A stretch of 64,000 bases of DNA from JAXMEQ01 sp046348225 (lineage in GTDB: Bacteria; Pseudomonadota; Gammaproteobacteria; Burkholderiales; Burkholderiaceae_C), in NCBI GenBank assembly GCA_046348225.1, contig JAXMEQ010000005.1, positions 248,001 to 312,000 of the forward strand, in the 5' to 3' direction. The stretch's first letter is position 1. Every line of letters starts with the position of its first letter. This document shows positions 1-9,717 of the stretch, in pieces. The notes below the pieces were generated by a model that was given only the letters and a program-made list of their open reading frames with translations, did no database searches and had not been told where the DNA came from. Position numbers and translations under genes: made by a program.

Positions 1-809
1 ACACCTATGTGGTGAACGACCTCAAGGCCAAGGGCGCCATCTTCATCGAAGACCTGGCCGATGTGCCGCCCGGCGCCACGCTGGTGTTCAGCGCCCACGG
101 CGTGAGCAAGGCGGTCCAGGCCGAGGCGGCGGCCCGCGGCTTCGAGGTGTTTGACGCCACCTGCCCGCTGGTGAGCAAGGTGCACGTGGAGGTGGCCAAA
201 CTCGCCAAGGAAGGCTACGAATTCATCATGATCGGCCACAAGGGCCACCCCGAGGTGGAAGGCACCATGGGCCAGCTCGACCATGGCATCCACCTGGTGG
301 AAGACGTGGACGACGTGGCCCGGGTGCAGCCGGCGCAGACGCAGAAGCTCGCAGTGGTGACGCAGACCACGCTGAGCGTGGACGACGCGGCCGAAATTGC
401 CGCCGCGGTGAAGGCGCGGTTTCCGCAGGTACGCGAGCCCAAGCAGCAGGACATCTGCTACGCCACCCAGAACCGGCAGGACGCGGTGAAGGTGATGTCG
501 CCCAAGGTGGATGTGCTGATCGTGGTGGGCAGCCCCACCAGCTCCAACAGCAACCGCCTGGCCGAGCTGGCGCGCAAGCTCGGTGTGGAAAGCTACATGG
601 TCGATTCGCCCGAGGAACTGCAGGCCGAATGGCTGGCCGGCAAGTCGCGCGTGGGGCTGACGGCCGGCGCCTCGGCACCCGAAATCCTGGTGACGCAGGT
701 GATCGACCGGATCAAGGCGCTGGGCGCGGTGTCGGTGCGCAAGATGAGCGGCATTGAAGAGACGGTGAAGTTTCCCCTGCCCAAAGGTCTGAAAATTGAA
801 CCGCTATGA
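1..809 (+). CDS. ispH: 4-hydroxy-3-methylbut-2-enyl diphosphate reductase, 5'-truncated by window edge
   Basis: Last enzyme of the MEP isoprenoid pathway; it reduces HMBPP to IPP and DMAPP with a [4Fe-4S] cluster. The first complete codon is at base 3 (T-Y-V-V-N-D-L), so the start and first cluster cysteine lie upstream of the window. Visible family signatures are TCPLV (second conserved Cys), GHKGHPEVEGTMGQ (substrate His), VTQTTLSVDD, DICYATQNRQ (third Cys), GSPTSSNSNRL and GLTAGAS. The reading frame ends K-I-E-P-L-stop, and the TGA stop at 807-809 lies inside a dispersed repeat (803-857), so the end of the gene is formed by that repeat. Identity is secure. Confidence 0.96.
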   Translation, partial: TYVVNDLKAKGAIFIEDLADVPPGATLVFSAHGVSKAVQAEAAARGFEVFDATCPLVSKVHVEVAKLAKEGYEFIMIGHKGHPEVEGTMGQLDHGIHLVEDVDDVARVQPAQTQKLAVVTQTTLSVDDAAEIAAAVKARFPQVREPKQQDICYATQNRQDAVKVMSPKVDVLIVVGSPTSSNSNRLAELARKLGVESYMVDSPEELQAEWLAGKSRVGLTAGASAPEILVTQVIDRIKALGAVSVRKMSGIEETVKFPLPKGLKIEPL

Positions 810-1740
810 AATTGATAGCGCCTCACGCAGGTTCCGTGCGGGTTACAGCCATTTTTTGCATGTAACGCCGCTGTGGAAGCTGCCTGGCGCGGCGCTGGGC
901 CTGAACTGCGCCGAAGTCTGGCTCAAGCTGGAGCATTTGCAGGTAGGCGGCAGCTTCAAGGCGCGCGGCATGCTCAACCGGCTGCTCGCCAACCCGATTC
1001 CCGCCAGTGGCGTGATCGTCGCCTCCGGCGGCAACGCCGGCATTGCCACGGCGGCTGCCGCACGGGCGCTGGGCGTGAAATGCGAAGTGTTTGTGCCCGA
1101 AGTCTCCAGCGAGGCCAAGCGCGCGAGGCTGCGCGAACTGGGCGCCGAGGTGGTGGTCACCGGCGCGGTGTATGCCGAGGCGCTGCAGGCCTGCCTGGCG
1201 CGCCAGCAGCAAACCGGCGCCTTGCTCACCCATGCCTATGACCAGCCCGAGGTGGTCGCCGGCGCGGGCACCCTGGCGGCGGAAATCGAGCAGCAGGGCG
1301 GCCTGCCCGGCAGCGTGCTGGTGAGTGTGGGCGGCGGCGGGCTGATTGCCGGCATTGCGAGCTGGTTTGGCCAGCGCGCCCGCGTGGTGGCGCTGGAGCC
1401 TGAGCTGGCACCCACGCTGTACCGCGCGCGCGAGGCCGGCCAGCCGGTGGACGTGGCCGTGAGCGGCGTGGCGGCCGATTCGCTGGGCGCCAAGCGCATT
1501 GGCAGCATCGCCTGGGACATCACGCAGGCCGAAGTGAAAGACGCCCTGTTGTTGCCCGACGCGGCCATCCGCGCCGCGCAGCTGTGGCTGTGGCAGCAGA
1601 TGAAGCTCGCGGTGGAGCCGGCGGCGGCGCTGGGCCTGGCCGCGTTGCAGACCGGGGCTTACCAGCCCGCGCCGGATGAGACGGTGTGCCTCGTGATCTG
1701 CGGCGCCAACCTGGACCCGGCAACGCTCAACGGGGGCTAG
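796..1740 (+). CDS. Serine/threonine dehydratase (PLP-dependent, fold type II)
   Basis: Predicted PLP enzyme of the threonine/serine ammonia-lyase family, 314 residues. GSFKARG (about residues 52-58) carries the PLP lysine, SGGNAG (about 77-82) is the substrate loop, GGGG (about 178-182) binds the PLP phosphate, and the C-terminus has VICGANLDP. The assigned start is TTG at 796, which overlaps ispH by 14 bases. Residues about 3-20 are read from the dispersed repeat at 803-857, where relatives have an N-terminal helix ahead of a TPL motif; here the body begins VTPLWKLPG. The true start is therefore uncertain. Family is secure; substrate (Thr, Ser or a D-amino acid) is not. Confidence 0.87.
   Translation: MNRYEIDSASRRFRAGYSHFLHVTPLWKLPGAALGLNCAEVWLKLEHLQVGGSFKARGMLNRLLANPIPASGVIVASGGNAGIATAAAARALGVKCEVFVPEVSSEAKRARLRELGAEVVVTGAVYAEALQACLARQQQTGALLTHAYDQPEVVAGAGTLAAEIEQQGGLPGSVLVSVGGGGLIAGIASWFGQRARVVALEPELAPTLYRAREAGQPVDVAVSGVAADSLGAKRIGSIAWDITQAEVKDALLLPDAAIRAAQLWLWQQMKLAVEPAAALGLAALQTGAYQPAPDETVCLVICGANLDPATLNGG
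803..857 (-). repeat. Dispersed repeat, copy A (ispH stop / dehydratase start)
   Basis: On the minus strand the core is CTGCGTGAGGCGCTATCA then ATTTCATAGC, with left arm ending in an A run and TGGCTGTAACCCGCA. It contains the ispH stop codon and the first coding bases of the next gene. Confidence 0.85.
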
Positions 1741-1754
1741 CGTCAACGCAGGGG

Positions 1755-2165
1755 CTACACCTCGCAGTTGACCATCCAGCCCACGCCGAACTTGTCCACC
1801 AGCATGCCGAAGTGCGCGCCCCAGAAGGTCAGCGCGAACGGCATGGTGACCATGCCGCCGGTGGCCAGAGCCTTGAACACCGTTTCGCCGCGGACCGGGT
1901 CTTTGGGCAGGTTGACCGACATGGAAAAGCCTGCGTGGCCGCCGAACGGCTGGCCCGGCATGCGGTCGCTGGCCATGAAGCGCTGGCCGCCCGCGTCCAG
2001 CGTGGCGTGCATGACCTTGTGCTTCCACTCAGGGGGCAGCTGCGCCTCCATGGGTGAGCCCCCGTAGCGGTGCAGCACGGCAATCTGGCCGCCCAGGCAC
2101 TGCGCGTAGAAGTTGAGCGCGGCCTCGCACTGGCCGTCAAAGAACAGGTAGGGTTCAATCTGCAT
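1755..2165 (-). CDS. VOC-family (PhnB/glyoxalase-like) protein
   Basis: A 136-residue single-domain protein of the vicinal oxygen chelate superfamily, PhnB-like subgroup. Typical features are the opening I-E-P-Y-L-F-F-D-G, AALNFY about residue 15, RFMASD about residue 63, a central G-F-S-M-S-V strand, and the terminal strand FGVGWMVN. Such proteins are often labelled 3-demethylubiquinone methyltransferase-like, but that activity is not supported for this short form, and no substrate can be inferred. It is convergent with the dehydratase (14-base gap) and divergent from serS, with about 90 bases between the start codons for both promoters. Confidence 0.85.
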   Translation of the reverse strand: MQIEPYLFFDGQCEAALNFYAQCLGGQIAVLHRYGGSPMEAQLPPEWKHKVMHATLDAGGQRFMASDRMPGQPFGGHAGFSMSVNLPKDPVRGETVFKALATGGMVTMPFALTFWGAHFGMLVDKFGVGWMVNCEV

Positions 2166-2255
2166 GTTGTGCTCCCGTTCAAGGTCTGCGCTTTCATGCT
2201 ACCGCCGAAAGCGCCTGCCGTGGGGTGGTCACCCCCCGCCCACTAAAATTCAGCC

Positions 2256-3566
<1,311 letters not shown>

Positions 3567-3582
3567 CGCCAGCGCGTTGCGC

Positions 3583-3588
3583 TAGAAT
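3583..3588 (+). promoter_or_regulatory. Candidate -10 element for tRNA-Ser
   Basis: TAGAAT lies in the serS-tRNA gap, 32 bases before the mature tRNA 5' end. No good -35 element is visible at the proper spacing, so the tRNA may also depend on read-through from serS. Confidence 0.4.
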
Positions 3589-3620
3589 ACGCCGCTTCGC
3601 ACCACGCGAAACCGCATTCA

Positions 3621-3712
<92 letters not shown>

Positions 3713-3715
3713 CAC

Positions 3716-3738
3716 AAACCCCGCCTCGCGCGGGGTTT
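3716..3738 (+). terminator. Hairpin terminator after tRNA-Ser
   Basis: AAACCCCGC pairs with GCGGGGTTT around a 5-base loop. The stem carries its own A/T ends, so it could also work for the convergent lipoprotein gene that ends at 3746. The downstream T tract is weak. Confidence 0.65.
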
Positions 3739-3745
3739 GCCGTTT

Positions 3746-4057
3746 TCAGGGCACCGGCCGGCCGGCGGCACGCAGGCGGTACTCCAGCGGGGCCATGGCC
3801 TGGCTCAGCTCGTCGATCATCTGTCCATAGCGTGCGCGGCCATTCGGGTCACTGGTGGCCGCCTGCACCCGCACCATCTCGTCGCGCTTGAGCTTGAGCT
3901 CCAGGTACTGGCTGGTCAGTGTTTCGGCTTCGGCCTCGGAGATGCGCGACGGCGCGGCCTGACCCGGCTGGTAACCCCAGGAAGCCGGGCCCTGCGGGGC
4001 CGTGGTGGCGCAGCCCGCGAGGGCGGCAAGGGCAATCAGGGCGATGGCGTGTCTCAT
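3746..4057 (-). CDS. Small putative lipoprotein
   Basis: A 103-residue protein with a short lipoprotein signal: M-R-H, a hydrophobic stretch, then the lipobox L-A-G-C at about residues 13-16. A serine/proline/glycine-rich linker is followed by a charged helical region (E-A-E-A-E-T-L, L-E-L-K-L-K-R-D-E-M). I do not recognise a named domain. It is likely anchored in an envelope membrane. It is divergent from the sensor kinase and convergent with tRNA-Ser. Confidence 0.75.
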   Translation of the reverse strand: MRHAIALIALAALAGCATTAPQGPASWGYQPGQAAPSRISEAEAETLTSQYLELKLKRDEMVRVQAATSDPNGRARYGQMIDELSQAMAPLEYRLRAAGRPVP

Positions 4058-4140
4058 GGCGAGTCCTTTGCAGCAGTGAATGGTTCATTCTATGCACGGT
4101 GGCGCAGTCTGGGGCCATGGCAACGCTAGACTGGCAGCCC

Positions 4141-5550
4141 ATGAAACCAGACTTTTCACCCGCTGTCGCCACCGCTGCCGAAGCGGAATGGGTCAACGGC
4201 GAACTGATCCGCAACCTCATGCGCACCGCGCGCAGCACCCAGTATGTGGGGCTGGGGCTGATTGCCCTGCTGCTGGCGGTGCTGTGGACCAATGTGAATG
4301 CGCTGGCGCTGGGCGTCTGGGCCGGGCTGGCGCTGGGGGTGGCGGTGGTCCGGCTGTGGATCCTGCACCAGTACGCCAGCGAGGCCATGCGCGGCGACGC
4401 GGTGGCGCAGTCGGTGTTTTTCGCGCGCTACGGCTGGATCTGGCCGCTGAGCGCGCTGGCCTGGGGGTTGACGCCGCTGTTGCACTTTGACCGGGTGACG
4501 CTGCCGGACCAGTTCATCTGCTGGCTGATCCTGGCCGGCCTGGGCATGTTCGCCATCAACAGTTTTTCGTCGCACCTGCGCACCATGCGCGCTTACCTGC
4601 ACGTGCTGGCGCTGATCCCGGCGGCCGTGATGTTCTGGCGCATTGGCGTGGAGCTGAAGTTCGACGGGCCGACCTACCACTACTGGCTGCTGGCGCTGCT
4701 GCTGATCTACTGGCAGCTGTTGCTGCAGGCCGGCCGTCGCCTGCACGTGACGCACCGCAAGAACTTCGAGCTGCAGTACCGCAACATGCAGCTGATTGAT
4801 TCGCTCACGCGGCAGACCCAGGCGGCACTCGATGCGGTGGAAATCAAGAACCGCTTTCTGGCGAGCGCTGCGCACGACCTGCGCCAGCCCGTCCATGCAC
4901 TGGGCCTGTATGCCGACTGGCTGGGCAGCGAGCCCGAGCTGGCCAGCGACATCGCGCCCAAGATCGTGGAATCCACCAAGGCCGTCAACGCGCTGTTCGA
5001 CTCGCTGTTCGACCTGGTCCGGCTGGATTCCGGCAAGATCCGGCTGAACATCGAGCCGGTGCACCTGGACAAGCTGCTGCACGACCTGGAGCTCCAGTAC
5101 CGACCGCTGGCCAAGGCCAAGGGCCTGCAATTCCGCATGCATGTGGTGCCGGGCACGGTGATGTCCGACCCGATCCTGCTGCAGCGCATCGTGGGCAACC
5201 TGATTTCCAATGCGGTCAAGTACACCGCGCGCGGCGGCATCCTGGTGGCATCACGGGTAACGCCCAGCGGGCGCCGCATCGAGATCTGGGACACCGGCAT
5301 GGGCATCGCACCCGAGCACCAGCGCGAAATCTTCCGGGAGTTCTACAAGGTGCCGGCGCATGCGGGCACCGAAGACGGCTTTGGCCTCGGCCTGTACATC
5401 GTGGCGAGGCTGTCGAACATCCTGGGCCACCCGCTCGGGCTGTTGTCGCGCCCGGGCCGCGGCACCCTGTTCCGGCTGATCCTGAACCCGACCGACCCGC
5501 AGCAGGCGGCCGAGCGGGCCGCCGCGGCTCAGCTGGTCAGCAGGCCGTGA
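4141..5550 (+). CDS. Membrane-bound sensor histidine kinase
   Basis: About 469 residues. The N-terminal half (about 30-210) has several hydrophobic segments consistent with a multi-pass membrane sensor. The dimerisation box AAHDLRQPVHALGLY around residue 245 carries the phospho-accepting His. The N box (NLISNAVKYT, about 350) and G boxes (DTGMGIAP, FGLGLYIV) complete the ATPase domain. The chosen start is the ATG at 4141; an in-frame ATG at 4117 is possible and neither has a strong Shine-Dalgarno. Its last 22 bases overlap the 3' end of the convergent response regulator, its probable partner. The signal is unknown. Confidence 0.9.
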   Translation: MKPDFSPAVATAAEAEWVNGELIRNLMRTARSTQYVGLGLIALLLAVLWTNVNALALGVWAGLALGVAVVRLWILHQYASEAMRGDAVAQSVFFARYGWIWPLSALAWGLTPLLHFDRVTLPDQFICWLILAGLGMFAINSFSSHLRTMRAYLHVLALIPAAVMFWRIGVELKFDGPTYHYWLLALLLIYWQLLLQAGRRLHVTHRKNFELQYRNMQLIDSLTRQTQAALDAVEIKNRFLASAAHDLRQPVHALGLYADWLGSEPELASDIAPKIVESTKAVNALFDSLFDLVRLDSGKIRLNIEPVHLDKLLHDLELQYRPLAKAKGLQFRMHVVPGTVMSDPILLQRIVGNLISNAVKYTARGGILVASRVTPSGRRIEIWDTGMGIAPEHQREIFREFYKVPAHAGTEDGFGLGLYIVARLSNILGHPLGLLSRPGRGTLFRLILNPTDPQQAAERAAAAQLVSRP

Positions 5551-6122
5551 ACGCGTGCGTAGTGGATGGTCTGGGTGCGGCTCTTCACGCCCAGGCGGCG
5601 GAACAGCCGCCACAGGTGCACCTTGACGGTGTGCTCGCTGATGCCCAGTTCGTCGGCAATCTCGCGGTTGGACAGCCCGCGGTCAAGCATGATGATCAGC
5701 TGCTTCTGGCGCTTGGACAGCTTGTTGTCGGCCGGGGTCAGTTCTTCGAAGCCACCGTCGGCGCTCAGCAGGGCACGCAGGGCGGCGCCGATCTCGCTGG
5801 CGCCGGATGATTTCTCGATGTAGATGTCGGCGCCGGCCTCGATGCATTGTTCTTCGGCATCGGCGGCGGGCGACGCCGACAGCACCGCCAGCGGCGTATT
5901 GGGAAAGCGCCCCTTGAGCTCGTGGATGCCCGACGTGCCGGTGGTGTCTGGCAGCTTCAGGTCCAGGCAGAACAGTTCAGGTTCGCCATGGGCCTTGACG
6001 GCGGCCTCAACGCCACCCAGGCGGTCCAGTTCCACGACGTTGGCGCCGCCACGCATGCGGCGCAGCAGCATCACCACGGCTTCGCGCATCAGGGGGTGAT
6101 CGTCAATGACATAGAGGCTCAT
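5529..6122 (-). CDS. NarL/LuxR-family response regulator
   Basis: A 197-residue two-domain regulator. The receiver domain has the acidic pair I-D-D-H at 6-9, phospho-acceptor Asp54 in F-C-L-D-L-K-L-P-D, and Lys104 in Y-I-E-K-S. A linker leads to a LuxR-type helix-turn-helix (about 135-190) with LSNREIADELGISEHTVKVH. Its 3' end overlaps the histidine kinase gene by 22 bases in tail-to-tail orientation, so the pair cannot be cotranscribed in the usual way. Cognate pairing is inferred from adjacency. Confidence 0.92.
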   Translation of the reverse strand: MSLYVIDDHPLMREAVVMLLRRMRGGANVVELDRLGGVEAAVKAHGEPELFCLDLKLPDTTGTSGIHELKGRFPNTPLAVLSASPAADAEEQCIEAGADIYIEKSSGASEIGAALRALLSADGGFEELTPADNKLSKRQKQLIIMLDRGLSNREIADELGISEHTVKVHLWRLFRRLGVKSRTQTIHYARVHGLLTS

Positions 6123-6211
6123 AAGCGGAAAGTTCTTTCATCCCATCGGGGTAACAGCCATCTAGGATAACGCCGAACGCAGGTTTTTGCATACAGAATT
6201 CACTGGCTGTC

Positions 6212-7498
6212 TCAGCCTTCCGTCAGCCGCGCGAGGACCGTCTGTGCGTCCACCCCCGGCTGCCACCACCCGCTGACCTGCGCCACGGCAGCGGCTTCTC
6301 CTGCCTTGAGCCCGGCAATCAGCTGGCCCGGCTCGCGCGGGGAATCAAAGGCCGGGCTTTGCAGCAGCAGCACGCCGCCCGGGTCCACCAGCTTGAAATA
6401 GAACTTGCCGTCCGCCTCGCGGTATTGCTTGAAGCCGGGCAGGGCGGGTCTGGCCGCCTTGTCCTGCGCCACGGCGACTTGCGCCGACAGGTTGCGCAGG
6501 CCCACCGCCTCGCGCAGCTCGGCCATGAAGGGGCGTGACAGCTCGCGTGCCTTTTCCGCGCCGGCTTTCAGAATGGCCTCCACCCGCGCCGGGTTGCCTA
6601 CCATGGCGTGGTACTGCTCGCGCATCGGCGCAATCTCGCGGTCAATGCGCTCGAACACCAGTTGCTTGGCGTCGCCCCAGGCAATGCCGTCGGCGTAGGC
6701 CTGGCGCAGCGCGTCGGTCTCGTCGGCCGACGCAAAGGCCTGGTACAGCTGGAACAGGGCCGAGCCTTCGGTGGACTTGGGCTCGCCGGGCGCGCGGGAA
6801 TCGGTCAGGATGCCCATGATGAGCTTGCGCATCTGCTCGCGCGGCACGAACAGCGGAATCGTGTTGTCGTAGCTCTTGCTCATCTTGCGGCCGTCCAGCC
6901 CGGGCAAGGTGGCCACGGCTTCGTCGATCACCGCCTCGGGTAGCACCAGGTGCTCGCCATACAGGTGGTTGAAACTGGCCGCCATGTCGCGCGCCATCTC
7001 GATGTGCTGGATCTGGTCGCGTCCGACCGGGATCTTGTGCGACTTGAACATCAATATGTCGGCTGCCATCAGCACCGGGTACATGAAAAGGCCGGCCGTC
7101 ACGTCCGCGTCCGGGTCGGTGCCGGCAGCGGTGTTCTTGTCCACCGAGGCCTTGTAGGCATGGGCGCGGTTGAGTACACCCTTGCCGGTCACGCAGGTCA
7201 GCAGCCAGGTGAGTTCGGGGATCTCCGGAATGTCGGACTGGCGGTAGAAATACACCCGCTGCGGGTCCAGCCCGGCGGCGAGCCAGGTGGCGGCAATCTC
7301 CAGCGTGGAGCGCTGGATGCGCGCCGGCTCGTCGCACTTGATCAGCGCGTGGTAGTCGGCCAGAAAGTAAAAGCTCTCGATGCCCGGGCGCAGGCTGGCC
7401 GCCACGGCGGGGCGGATGGCGCCCACAAAGTTGCCCAGGTGCGGCGTGCCGGTGGTGGTGATGCCGGTGAGAAAGCGGGTGACGGCGGGAGCACTCAT
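6212..7498 (-). CDS. trpS: Tryptophanyl-tRNA synthetase
   Basis: Class I aminoacyl-tRNA synthetase of 428 residues, longer than the roughly 335-residue E. coli form but usual for betaproteobacteria, which carry a C-terminal extension. The HIGH-equivalent is PHLGNFVG at about 19-26, the KMSKS loop is KMSKSYDN around 204, and D-I-L-M-F-K-S and V-G-R-D-Q-I-Q-H are conserved. Its ATG at 7498 begins one base after the stop codon of the upstream M50 protease gene, so translation is probably coupled. It is the last gene of a five-gene minus-strand run. Confidence 0.97.
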   Translation of the reverse strand: MSAPAVTRFLTGITTTGTPHLGNFVGAIRPAVAASLRPGIESFYFLADYHALIKCDEPARIQRSTLEIAATWLAAGLDPQRVYFYRQSDIPEIPELTWLLTCVTGKGVLNRAHAYKASVDKNTAAGTDPDADVTAGLFMYPVLMAADILMFKSHKIPVGRDQIQHIEMARDMAASFNHLYGEHLVLPEAVIDEAVATLPGLDGRKMSKSYDNTIPLFVPREQMRKLIMGILTDSRAPGEPKSTEGSALFQLYQAFASADETDALRQAYADGIAWGDAKQLVFERIDREIAPMREQYHAMVGNPARVEAILKAGAEKARELSRPFMAELREAVGLRNLSAQVAVAQDKAARPALPGFKQYREADGKFYFKLVDPGGVLLLQSPAFDSPREPGQLIAGLKAGEAAAVAQVSGWWQPGVDAQTVLARLTEG

Positions 7499-7499
7499 G

Positions 7500-8168
7500 T
7501 CAGTTCAGCAGGAATTGAAGGGGGGTGAGCAGCAGGCCGATGGCGCTGTAGCCCAGGCTCATGAGCGGCCGCAGCCACCAGGTGCCCACGATGCCCGCGA
7601 TGACCAGGCCCATCACGATGAAAAAGCCCCAGGGCTCGATGCGCGCGACGGCCTGGGCCTGCTTCCAGGGCAGCAGGCCGACCAGGATGCGTCCGCCATC
7701 CAGCGGCGGCAGCGGGAACAGGTTGAAGGCCCACATCACCAGGTTGACCAGCACGCCGGCCTTGGCCATGTCCAGGAAGAACCGCTCGGAAACGCCGAGC
7801 GCGACCAGCACGGTGAACAGGATGGCCCAGGCGATGGCCTGCGCGAAGTTGGACGCCGGGCCCGCCAGTGCCACCCACACCATGTCACGCTTGGGGTTGC
7901 GCAGGTTGCCGAAGTTCACCGGGACGGGCCTGGCGTAGCCGAACAGGAACGCGCCCGAGGTCGCAAAGTACAGCAGCAGCGGCATGGCGATGGTGCCCAG
8001 CGGGTCGATGTGCGGTACCGGGTTGAGCGTGATGCGGCCCAGCATGTGGGCAGTGTTGTCGCCGAAATGGCGCGCCGCGTAGCCGTGCGCGGCCTCGTGG
8101 ATGGTGATGGCGAACAGTACGGGCAGTGCGTAGATCGCGACGGTTTGAATCAGGTTGGCTATGTCCAC
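7500..8168 (-). CDS. Site-2-protease-like M50 zinc metalloprotease
   Basis: A 222-residue polytopic membrane protein, read from a GTG start. HEAAH at 24-28 is the zinc-binding HExxH inside the first membrane segment, and N-L-F-P-L-P-P-L-D-G-G at about 149-159 provides the third ligand Asp. It lacks PDZ and CBS domains, so it belongs to the minimal membrane-embedded subgroup. The family cleaves transmembrane substrates; the substrate here is unknown. The gene lies between the YciO-like gene (22-base gap) and trpS (1-base gap). Confidence 0.92.
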   Translation of the reverse strand: MDIANLIQTVAIYALPVLFAITIHEAAHGYAARHFGDNTAHMLGRITLNPVPHIDPLGTIAMPLLLYFATSGAFLFGYARPVPVNFGNLRNPKRDMVWVALAGPASNFAQAIAWAILFTVLVALGVSERFFLDMAKAGVLVNLVMWAFNLFPLPPLDGGRILVGLLPWKQAQAVARIEPWGFFIVMGLVIAGIVGTWWLRPLMSLGYSAIGLLLTPLQFLLN

Positions 8169-8190
8169 CCGGGGATTGTCTCAGACGGGC

Positions 8191-8814
8191 TCAAAGGCCC
8201 AGTCGCGCAAGGTCACCCCGCCCCTGGCGTACCACCACCGGGTCACCGTCATGCATGTCGATCACCGTGGTCGGCTCGGACGCGCAGGCGCCGGCATCGA
8301 TCACGCCGGCAATCTGGTGCTCGAAGCGCTCACGGATGGCGTGGGCGTCGTTCAGCGGATCGGTCTCGCCGGGCGGAATGAGCGTGGTCGCCAGCAACGG
8401 CGCCCCGTGCAGGGCCAGCAGTTCCTGCAAGGCCTTGTGTTCCGGCACCCGCAGGCCGATGGTCTTGCGCTGCGGGTGGCTGAGCCGGCGCGGCACTTCC
8501 TTGGTGGCTTCGAGGATGAAGGTGTAGGCCCCCGGCGTGCCCGACTTGAGCAACCGGTACTGCTTGTTGTCCACCCGTGCGTAGTTGGCCAGTTCGCTCA
8601 GGTCGCGGCACAGCAGCGTGAGGTGGTGCTTGTCGTCCACGCCGCGGATCTGGCGCAGCCGGTCGGCCGCCGCCTTGTCGTCCAGGTGGCAGGCCAGGGC
8701 GTAGCTCGAATCGGTGGGCACGGCCACAATGCCGCCGCGCTCCAGCAGGCCCACCGCCTGCCTGAGCAGCCGCGGCTGCGGGTTGTCGGGGTGCACTTCG
8801 AAATACTGGGCCAT
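8191..8814 (-). CDS. YciO/YrdC/Sua5-family protein (threonylcarbamoyl-AMP synthase-like)
   Basis: A 207-residue protein with the YrdC fold. G-G-I-V-A-V-P-T-D-S-S-Y-A-L near residue 28 is the ATP/threonine site, K-H-H-L-T-L-L follows near 61, and the C-terminal half has R-V-P-E-H-K-A. It resembles the YciO subgroup rather than the essential TsaC, so synthesis of threonylcarbamoyl-AMP for tRNA t6A is possible but not certain. The start is an ATG 3 bases after the upstream transporter stop, within the five-gene run. Confidence 0.9.
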   Translation of the reverse strand: MAQYFEVHPDNPQPRLLRQAVGLLERGGIVAVPTDSSYALACHLDDKAAADRLRQIRGVDDKHHLTLLCRDLSELANYARVDNKQYRLLKSGTPGAYTFILEATKEVPRRLSHPQRKTIGLRVPEHKALQELLALHGAPLLATTLIPPGETDPLNDAHAIRERFEHQIAGVIDAGACASEPTTVIDMHDGDPVVVRQGRGDLARLGL

Positions 8815-8817
8815 GGC

Positions 8818-9717
8818 TCAGGCCTCGACCGGTTCCATTCGCACACGGCTTTCGCGTACCGTGAGCCAGGCACCGGCCGCACCGCACACGGCCACCAGCG
8901 CGATGCCCGCCAGCGACCACCGGTCCGGCACATGGGCAAACACCAGCCAGCCGCCCAGCATGGCAAAGCCTATCTGGGCGTAAAGGTAGGGCGTGAGCGT
9001 GGCCGCAGGCGCGCGCTGGTAGGCCAGGATGAGCAGGAAGTGGCCCACAGTGCCCATCAAGCCCATCAGGCACAGGCCGGCCCACAGCGTCCAGGATTCC
9101 AGCGTCGTCCAGACAAACGGCAGCGCCAGCGACGACAGCAGCGCGCCCACCCAGCCGGTGTACAGATGCATGGTCATGGGGTCTTCGGTCCGTGCGAGCT
9201 TGCTGGTCAGCACCTGGAACCAGGCGTTGCTGGCCACCAGGCCCAGGGGCAGCAGCAGCGTCCAGCTGAAGTCGTCACTGCCCGGGCGGATGATGATCAT
9301 GGTGCCGGCAAAGCCACCCACCACCAGCGTCCAGCGCAGCGGTGACACCCGCTCGTTCAGCTGTGTGGCCGCCAGCAGCGTGATGACCAGCGGCGTGATC
9401 ATGACGATCGCCGTGAACTCGCCCACCGGCATGTACTTGAGGCTGAAGAACGCGAACAGGCTGGTCAGCAGCAAGAGCACGCCGCGCAGGCACTGGAATC
9501 TGGGGTGCGCCGTGCGCAGCACGGCCAGGCCGCGCGTGGGCAGTACGGCCGCAGCGGTGGCCACTGCCTGGAACAGGTAGCGGAACCACAGCGCCATGAG
9601 CACCGGCACGCCCAGGCTGATGTATTTGGTGGTGGTGTCCAGGGTGGCAAAGCAGGCCACGGCGGCAATGACCAGCGCAATGCCGGCCAGCGCCCTGTGC
9701 CCGCGGCGTGCGTTCAC
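8818..9717 (-). CDS. EamA/DMT-family transporter
   Basis: A drug/metabolite transporter of about 299 residues with roughly ten hydrophobic segments forming two EamA repeats. The chosen start is GTG at 9717, because it overlaps the TGA stop of the PHP gene; an in-frame GTG at 9744 would add nine unlikely residues. Conserved pieces include F-A-T-L-D-T-T-T-K at the start of repeat 1 and L-A-Y-Q-R-A-P-A-A in repeat 2. Substrate unknown. Part of the PHP > DMT > YciO-like > M50 > trpS run. Confidence 0.9.
   Translation of the reverse strand: MNARRGHRALAGIALVIAAVACFATLDTTTKYISLGVPVLMALWFRYLFQAVATAAAVLPTRGLAVLRTAHPRFQCLRGVLLLLTSLFAFFSLKYMPVGEFTAIVMITPLVITLLAATQLNERVSPLRWTLVVGGFAGTMIIIRPGSDDFSWTLLLPLGLVASNAWFQVLTSKLARTEDPMTMHLYTGWVGALLSSLALPFVWTTLESWTLWAGLCLMGLMGTVGHFLLILAYQRAPAATLTPYLYAQIGFAMLGGWLVFAHVPDRWSLAGIALVAVCGAAGAWLTVRESRVRMEPVEA

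Noticed and set aside
823..2028. 401-codon minus-strand open frame over the dehydratase and VOC genes
   Set aside because: It crosses two genes with clear family motifs and reads as His/Arg/Gln-rich noise.
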